From Dermanyssus gallinae (taxonomy: Eukaryota; Arthropoda; Arachnida; Mesostigmata; Dermanyssidae): a DNA stretch of 64,000 bases. The stretch is from NCBI GenBank assembly GCA_003439945.1, contig QVRM01004776.1, positions 1 to 64,000 on the forward strand, in the 5' to 3' direction. Made by a program: the position numbers and the translations under genes. The notes under the pieces are model-generated. The model was not told the DNA's origin. It made no database searches and saw only the letters and a list, made by a program, of their open reading frames with translations. How positions within the stretch are numbered: the stretch's first letter is position 1; every line of letters begins with the position of its first letter. This document shows, piece after piece, positions 56,731 through 64,000 of the stretch.

Positions 56731-59174
56731 GTAAAGCGCAGCCGATGAGATGCAGCGTCTAATCTGAGAAATAATGGTGATAATTGAAGCTGGTTGCGAT
56801 TGGCGTTGATGGCGGACGAAGCCAAGGATAGCGCGGCTACCCGCACTATCATCCCACAGCCGCAAATGGCGTTGTTGCATTGATAAGATAAGCATTCGTG
56901 CTAATAAGAACCGTATACGAATGATCAGCATACATGGAAGCAGACGGCTTTGCTTTGTTGCTTTGCTTCTTGCCGCACAGCGCTCCACATTGTTGCTCTT
57001 GTTATTGTCGTTGTTGCTGTGGTGGTACAGCATTTAGTTTGCCTTGTGAGTGATGGCCGCTAGTGATGTTGTTTTCGTTCGAAATGTTGTCATCACTCGC
57101 TCGACCTATTGTTGTTGGGACAGAACTACGTTGGGGTTCGTTTTGTTGCTAGGACGTACTAGCAATTAGGATGCGACTAGCCTTTATTGTCGTAGATTAG
57201 GCAACAGTATTACTAGTGGTACTGCAAATCGAGCTATTGCTTTCGTAGGTGTCACAACTATGTTCTTTGTTAAGTTGTACACGTTACTATCTTTATAATA
57301 GGTCTACTATTAGTAGTAGTGATAGTCGTTTGTTGACATTAGATATATTGTTGTTGTTGTTGTTGCCGTTGCATTCTGGGTCGTTGTTATTGCCATTATG
57401 ATCGTTATTCTGTCGCGTTTTATACATGTTGAGAGGCTGACGCTGATAACCACGCTGGTGACCCTGCGGTGTGCGCCGTGTAGAAAGGTTGTTGTTGTTG
57501 TTGTTGTTGTTCTTGTTATTGTTGTTGTTGTTGTTGCTGCCAGTGCTGAAATTGTGGTCTGCATTGAACCGTTGGCATCATTAGGTAGTTGGGTAGCTAT
57601 GGCTCAGCCATTGCCACCATCATGGCATAGGACTTTCTCTGCACGGCCCGATGCCGGAGATGCCTCACTGTTAGACATCGCTAAACACTGAAGGGCTCCT
57701 CCTACATTGCGCGAGTCAAAGTCATCTCTCAATGATTGATGGTCAATGGCGAGTCGCATTTCCCTCACGTATATATGCTCGTATGTAATGTTGCTCGTCA
57801 TTATAACGCACATATAACAACGTCCGATACAGCAGCAAGCAGCTATGCACCTTCGTACACCACGCAATGCAGTGCCGTCGTTGTGAACGAGGACGAACAT
57901 ACAGGGAGAGAGGATTGTGTTTTATCAAACAAACGACAAACGTCGCCCATACTAGATTTAATAACGCATTGGCATTAAGCATGATGAAGTGAAGCATGTG
58001 TAGTTTTTGTTCTTCTTCTTGTCAGTGTACCGGCCATTAGGGAGACCTAAGGGACGGACGCAGGCGGAGGTGCACCAAGCGAACCCTTGGACCTTTCGTT
58101 CTGGATTGATCCAGCCGGCCTCGTCAGTGTTGGGTTAATCGATTGCGTGCATCGTGTAGGTGTGCAGCCTAGCGCGACATATGTATTCCCTTCTTCCCCT
58201 ACTTCCCAGCTACATCCCGTTGCAAGCAGTTGTGTAGTCGTCGATACCTGTGTAACAGCGCCGCTCTTTAAAAGCCTGTTAGACTCCAAGTGAAGTCTCA
58301 TCCACCCAGCGTGAAAAGCGAGGGTCTCCTCCTCGTTGAGACGTGCATCGTTGTATCTTGTCGCCGCACGATATGAATAACTGCGGCCGAGCCTTTAGTT
58401 TCTAGTAAACAGTCATCAGCTCGAATGCGACTAATGGCGATAAATTAATTGTTGTGATTCTCCGAGGTGGCTCGAAGTATACAGAGTTGCTCGACGCAAC
58501 AGCCTGGATCCGACGTGTCTACGTAGAAGCGACTGTAATCATTTCTAGTATAGATAACGGCAACAGACATGACAAGAACCTCAACAATATCATCATCATC
58601 ATTCACAGCAGTCATGCCGACAGCACCAACAACGACATCAACAATAATAAACCAGAACAACGAGAATAAATAATAATCAATAATGAGATTAACAAGGACA
58701 GCAATTTTACTAACACTCAACAGCAATTCGCAGCTAAAAGCTAATAACATATAACGGTAACAATGGCAGCACCACCAATTACAACGCTACCACAAATAGC
58801 AGCGATAAGAACATCATTGCTAATAGTTGTTTTAACAGTATACAACAGTACAACCGTTAGGACGACAACAATGAAATAGCAGGCACGTAATCGTACACTA
58901 ACACTGTGATTGCATAGTACATAGCAATGACCGTCGCAACAATAACAACATCAGCAACCATAACGATAAAAACAACAACAACAACAACGAGAAGCAAAAA
59001 CCCAGCAACGGCCTAATAGTAAGAACATAAATCCAACCAACCACGAACGTCTAAGGCAACACGATAATGCCATGTATCAGGCGGCAAGCGTATGCATTTG
59101 ATTACAGAATTTCGTTAATAGCAACAAACAGTGTGCCGCAGCAGCAGCAGCAGAGGAAAAGAAGACGAAGTGCA
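56727..59174. other. Non-coding sequence with GTT and CAA runs
   Basis: TTG runs at 57345-57366 and 57486-57536 and CAA/AAC-rich sequence at 58600-59000. The GC-richer interval 58040-58300 is open on both strands (68 codons + and 84 codons -) without simple repeats or recognised motif. Confidence 0.5.
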
Positions 59175-59276
59175 GCAACAACAACAACAGCTGTAACAAC
59201 GACGACAACAGAAACAACAATAAAAGCAACAACAACAACAGCTGTAACAACGACGACAACAGAAACAACAATAAAA
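59175..59276. repeat. Exact 51-bp tandem duplication in a CAA-rich tract
   Basis: Positions 59175-59225 and 59226-59276 are identical (each starts GCAACAACAACAACAGCTGT and ends AACAATAAAA). The period is 17 codons. CAA/AAC repeats continue to about 59355. Confidence 0.95.
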
Positions 59277-59770
59277 GCAACAACAGCAACAACAAAAGCA
59301 ACAACAACAACACCAACAACAACAACAACAACAAAAGCAACAACAACACAAGCACAGGAGGAACAAGCACGCAGTAGCAGTGCTCCAACAAGGGCAACAA
59401 CAACGAAACCGGTGGCGGCGGGGACGAACGAGCGATTGTGTGGGCGGTACATCGAGGTGATGACCATTTGACCTGCTCCGACGGGGGGGTCGGCTGAGTC
59501 AGTGAGAAGCTAAGAAAGATCCCGACGACGACGACGACGAAAAGGAAATAGAAGAAACAAGCCATCACTACTGGCGTTTGTCGTAGCCGTCGTCGCCAGC
59601 TATTTTGCAGTCGGTGCAGGCAACAGTAAGCTCGGGAAGGTAACCAGAACCCTGAGCGAGCGCAGCGGAAAACACGTTGAGCCGAACAAACCCCTGAGCT
59701 TCCAATATCAGCCGCTTGCAAACCAGCTTGAACCCACTTGGACGCTAAATAATTTGCCGCCATGAACAAC
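59277..59770. other. CAA-rich tail then unique sequence
   Basis: CAA/AAGC repeats to 59355, a GAC run near 59524-59542, then mixed sequence. The minus-strand frame 59077-59886 is open mainly because of the repeats. Confidence 0.6.
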
Positions 59771-59809
<39 letters not shown>

Positions 59810-59878
59810 GGGAGAGAAAAAAGAGCGCGCAGCGTATATGTATGTATACGTATATATATATATATATATATATATATA
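59771..59878. repeat. Two (TA)n microsatellites about 40 bp apart
   Basis: TA blocks at 59771-59806 and 59849-59878, the first followed by GAGGGAGAG. Both are in a GTATA context. Confidence 0.95.
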
Positions 59879-61517
59879 CGCATCACAGATTGGTATCCAA
59901 TGGCTGCGATACGGCCATACCTATTCTCAGTTTTATATCTAAGCCGACTGCGTCTAGATACATTACATTGTTACACAGCGTAGCTGTAGCTAGCAAGAAG
60001 AACGATAAGGAAATGTCACCACAATGTCACCCCATCTATTGTCCTGGTATTGTTGAGATTGCCGGTCTGATTCTTGAGTCGTAAATGATTGATTAATGCT
60101 ATTGTTGACGTTCCTTTCAATTAAGTGTGGTAGCGTAGCCTCCAGACAGTTTGGTGTACGCTCAGATATGACGCGATGTGGCGACACTGCAGAACCTAGG
60201 ACGTTGTCGATAGCTGGGTTGTCGGTGAAGCTGCGCCTGCAACGTTTTGCATCCACATTGCGTGCTAGCTAAGAAGGACCCTGGATCTTTCTCTCGGTAG
60301 CTTTGTACTATTAGTTCATATTCGGTAGATGAACGACATACCGAGAAAGGTGGATGGAAATATATAGCTGGCTGAGCTGAGGAAAACGATGAAGAGGAAG
60401 ACTCGATTTCATACATACGTAACATGTTCACGCATGATAGGTATATATATATATATAAATACAAAGAACTTGTGAGAAGACCCGAATAGAGCATATGTTC
60501 TGAGCACCGTCTTCATTTGCACTTCAATCACGATCGAGATCAGCTCCCTTGACCTAAGGACACTAGCGAGCCATACTTATTGCGGCCGTCATAAACACAT
60601 ATAACCGTAACGAAATTGGATGTAAAGCAGCGGAAAAGCCACTGCTCCGTTTAACAAAAACTATAGATACCGAAGCGCCCGCTCTAAAGCCTGATTAGCA
60701 GATAGGTTAGTGACTCGATTGCTTACAGGGCTAACCCAAAGGCAGCCTGCTTTCTACATTGGAGGCAATTTACGAACGCCGTATCGAAGTGTAGCAGGTT
60801 ATTTGTTTCTTGACCGGCACATGTTTTAAAAGTTCCATGAAGTTGCTCCTAAAATGGTTGCTGAATTTTAAAAGTTTGTCTTTAAAAAGGTTACTGATTT
60901 TTCTATTTTTTATTTATTTATTTAAAATGCACCCTGTTTGGGTATGTAAATACTATTACTGATTTTTGATAATCGGGTAGATCCAACCGAATCCATCGGA
61001 CCATGTGCCAGTATTGGGTTGACGCATACGATGGCATCCAGCGATGGCGACCGTAGCAAAATGCCTTATGCACTGTATTCAAAATACCATACAGAGTATG
61101 AACCGGCTCTATTTGTCTAGCATACCACCATTTCACTGCGGTTCATGGTAGACGATGTCGTCGTCGTTGTTGTTGTTGTTGTGGCTGATGTTGAAATGTG
61201 CTGCAGGCTAACGTTGATCTTCTAGCGGGATAATGTCTATCTATCGACAAGCTGCCGGCCCTGAGGCAAATATGCACACCAACATAATCAACCAAGCCAG
61301 CGACTTGGTGGTCCGACGTTGTCGCGTTATCCAGTAGCCGATTATGCTGTGTGCTTCTCCGCCGCAAACAAACAGGTGGTGGAAGAATAAATAGGTAGGC
61401 CTAAAAAAGAGCAGTAAAAACGTGCCCATAGTAAGCGCAAAGGTCTTCATACTATGCGCCGCCCGTTATGGCGTCCCAGAACTTAACGTTTTACTGCTGA
61501 TGCACCAACTGTTACTA

Positions 61518-61520
<3 letters not shown>
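59879..61520. other. Mostly unique non-coding sequence
   Basis: Includes a short TA tract at 60442-60458, A+T-rich DNA at 60830-60930 and TTG repeats at 61164-61182. No gene supported. Confidence 0.45.

Positions 61521-61548
<28 letters not shown>
61521..61548. repeat. (TA)n microsatellite
   Basis: About 28 bp of TA. Confidence 0.95.
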
Positions 61549-61553
<5 letters not shown>

Positions 61554-61859
61554 CAAGTAAAATGTATGGATATACAAAAGTCATCATGTATCCTGGTCTC
61601 TTCAGTCGACGACTGTATGCGTGGCATCTGTGTCCGTCGCCGGCCGTTCTTTACGTCGATAACCACCGCTATCATCACTACTACCCCCAGTAGTAGTGCT
61701 GCCGTTTGTCCGAAGAGTCGTAATAAAAACAAAAAGTAAAAGCAAAAAAATGACCTTTGTCAATGATGATGATGATGAGCCACTGCAGAAATCGATCAGC
61801 GGGCGCATGAAAATTGCATGAAGGAAACCTTAAACCTCTGCCACCGCGACTGCTGACAG

Positions 61860-62090
61860 CAGCAGCAGCAACAACAACAACAACATCATCAGCAGTAGCC
61901 GCAGCAATAATGACAACACTAACGAAAGTAGCGACAATAACAAGATGACCAACAACAATACCACCCCCAACAACAACAGCAGCAACAACAACAACAATAC
62001 CACCACCAACTGCAACAACAACACCACCCCCAACAACAACAACAACAACAACAACAATACCACCACCAACAACAAAAACAGCAGTAACAC
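61860..62090. repeat. Alternating CAA and ACC block repeat
   Basis: Runs of AAC/CAA alternate with ACCACCACC or ACCACCCCC at roughly 30-60 bp spacing at 61945-62080. This gives Asn/Thr in one plus frame (61945-62268) and Val/Gly or Leu runs on minus. Confidence 0.88.
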
Positions 62091-62923
62091 CAACGTCATT
62101 GTAGCATTTATGCTCGATGATGTCACCAGTGCAGCTGCAATTGAGACAGGCACGCATCCGTACATAAAGTCGCGGTCGGCCGCGCTAGCTGTGGAAGACT
62201 CACCGTCGACAGCGTCACGCGATCGAGGTACAGCCGCCATCGACGGCCACTGCCGCCGCCACCACTAAATGCTTTAAGGCTGGCTTGCTTGCTGACCTTC
62301 GATGATGCATAACGGTCATCGCAATCACCCAACCCCAATATTTCTCTTTCGCGGCTGGCTGGCTCGCTCGCTCGCTCGTTCGCTAGCTTCTTCTTTATTG
62401 CTTGATCTATCTATCTATCTATGTATGTCTGAATGTCTCCTAGGGAGTCGGGGGTCTCCCGGGCAATGCGTGGCGGGCGGCCGGCCAATGCTAGTCAAAA
62501 CTGCGTTTAGTGTTCGAAAAGTGTCGATTCGTTTAGTTTTTTTCGTTCTCGATTTTCGCTGAAAGATTTCTCCTTCGTCGTTGGTCGGTTGGTCTGTCGG
62601 TCAGTTGTTGGGCATCATCATCATCATCGTCGTCGTCGTCGTCGTCTTTTTCTTTGGCTGGCCGCGATTGCTGTTTTGGTGGTGGGCTGCATTATTGGCC
62701 ACCTGCGGTGACGACGCTCATATCGGTGACTTCTGCTCTCACTACACGTGACGCGACGATACGCCACGTTAATGCAAGTGCTGTTGCTGTTGGCGTTACG
62801 GTTCGATTTCACGATAGGCTGCTGCTGTTGCTGCAGTGGGGTTTGTCGGTCTGTCTGCGCAATCAACCGGGGGTGACGACAAGAGATCGTACCCCACCAC
62901 CCCGAACCTACCCTACATTGGCA
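62091..62923. other. Non-coding sequence
   Basis: GGCT/CGCT tetranucleotides near 62355-62385, ATCT repeats at 62405-62422, and CAT/CGT runs at 62612-62645. Confidence 0.55.
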
Positions 62924-63190
62924 ATGGCACCACCCATCACGTGGTGCACATGCATGATGCACAACCACAACGTGCAGATATGGGCGGGAACGTTGGAAGA
63001 CGCAGTCGTGTGTGTTGTCTACGTCTTTAACGACCTCGAAACCTCGAAGAGTCTGCGGTGCGGTACTACTCTGCTGTGTCTCGTCTCTTCCTACGCAGAC
63101 GTTGCGAATAAACTAACGCTTAGCCCCGAGTTCAGCGCGGCGCACGTTTTGTTGTTTGAAGAGGGAAATTCGATGTGCGTCGAGAGATAG
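62924..63190 (+). CDS. ORF of 88 codons from ATG within a longer open frame, unknown
   Basis: The frame is open from about 62654. The first ATG (62924) gives MAPPITWCTCMMHNHNVQIW, then YVFNDLETSKSLRCGTTLLC and a C-terminus EFSAAHVLLFEEGNSMCVER. The composition is mixed, like a globular protein, with no simple repeat. It stops just before a GA-rich run. One ORF this long (178 codons open in total) is about what chance allows in 64 kb, and no splice sites or family were recognised. Confidence 0.18.
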   Translation: MAPPITWCTCMMHNHNVQIWAGTLEDAVVCVVYVFNDLETSKSLRCGTTLLCLVSSYADVANKLTLSPEFSAAHVLLFEEGNSMCVER

Positions 63191-64000
63191 AGAAGGAGAG
63201 AAAGAGAGAACGAGAATTACCTAATTTGTCGTTGTGTATCCTGTGCTCCATACAACAAAAGCTAACTATGTTTTGGCGTGAGCGCTGAGATGATCGGCAT
63301 AGCCGCGTGTCCTAGAACTACCAGGCTTGCGTTCAGACGATGACGTCTACACTTATTAATAAAATCTGCAAGCGCTTGAAATTAGCCACAAACAGCTGTC
63401 CGTGGGAGTTGTTGGTCCGCCAACGTGAACAAGGAGTAGACTACAATTGTACAACCTTAATAATAATCGTAGAAGAAGAGGAAGAAGCAGGAGAGAAAGA
63501 AAGGCTAAGTAGAGGTGAAACAAGCATACGATTAAGTATGTCCGTATGCTTCGAGACCTGGCAATCGTCCTAAATTACGACAGCAATACGACGTAAGGCC
63601 GTATGGCAAACACAAGAAGCTGGAAAAATGCAAAACAATCGTTGACCGTGAAGGGAAAGATGTACGCAACGGTACATCAATGGGCATGGAAACGTATTTC
63701 TGGCCTGGCTTGAGCAGGAATGCATTGCGACCAGATTATTAAGATAACACATTAGTAGAGCAGCTTGTTGTGGCACTTCTGTGGCACAACCCTACCGGGT
63801 GCAGTTCTTTGTTGGAGCGACGCCTGGACCACCCAGAAGACGTCAGTCGCCACGTCGATTCGTAGACGATGAGGGTCCTGATAAGCTGAGCAACGAAGGC
63901 GATATACGAAAAACTTCTAATAAATAGATTACTCGTTCGGTTAGGTTGGGTGCTGTCGCGCCGGCTCGGCGGGGACAAAGCTTCCGAAACTCAGCGTACT
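63191..64000. other. Non-coding right end
   Basis: GA run at 63188-63212, AGAAGA near 63470-63490, then mixed sequence to the edge. Nothing else recognised. Confidence 0.45.

Noticed and set aside
59077..59886. 269-codon minus-strand ORF, the longest in the window
   Set aside because: It crosses two TA microsatellites and a CAA array, all stop-free. The non-repeat part shows no domain.

Overview
This window looks like eukaryotic, almost certainly metazoan nuclear DNA, most likely from an arthropod. The evidence is very dense (TA)n microsatellites, long CAA/CAG/GTT-type trinucleotide tracts, three tRNA-related short interspersed element (SINE) families, no prokaryote-style packed genes, and one candidate exon with a CAACATGG start context and a consensus GT splice donor. 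The species cannot be named from sequence alone. No rRNA, intact tRNA, CRISPR array, reverse transcriptase, transposase or recognisable conserved protein domain was found.

Layout. The best gene candidate is at the left end: 836-2365 (+) reads as the first coding exon of a protein rich in Q, H, N and S (transcription-regulator style). It runs from an ATG in good context to a CAAAG|GTGAGT donor, but its frame is broken by several shifts and stops. If it is real, much of the window to its right may be a long intron. Nothing in the sequence proves this, and no downstream exon with a good acceptor was identified. From about 2.4 to 64 kb the sequence is mostly non-coding: microsatellites every 1-3 kb, trinucleotide blocks (notably 13.9, 21.8, 22.4-22.7, 28.6-29.7, 44, 59.2 and 62 kb), several minisatellites, G-rich tracts and two near-perfect hairpins. 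A few ORFs of 60-230 codons with protein-like composition are listed at low confidence. None has a recognised domain, and open frames are inflated here because TA, CAA, CAG and GTT repeats contain no stop codons.

Mobile elements. SINE family 1 has three copies (4318-4621 +, 28340-28585 -, 35261-35556 +). The first carries a perfect 12-bp target-site duplication, so its ends are defined. SINE family 2 (30570-31067, -) has a tRNA-like head followed by two copies of a block resembling, from memory, a central domain conserved among arthropod SINEs. It appears to be a dimer with an AAT-rich tail. A third unit (41544-41682) holds two related tRNA-like segments facing each other around a short palindrome.

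The genes do not form an operon or pathway. The most useful content is the broken first exon, the SINE families with their microsatellite junctions, and the unusual repeat density. No undescribed functional system was convincingly found.
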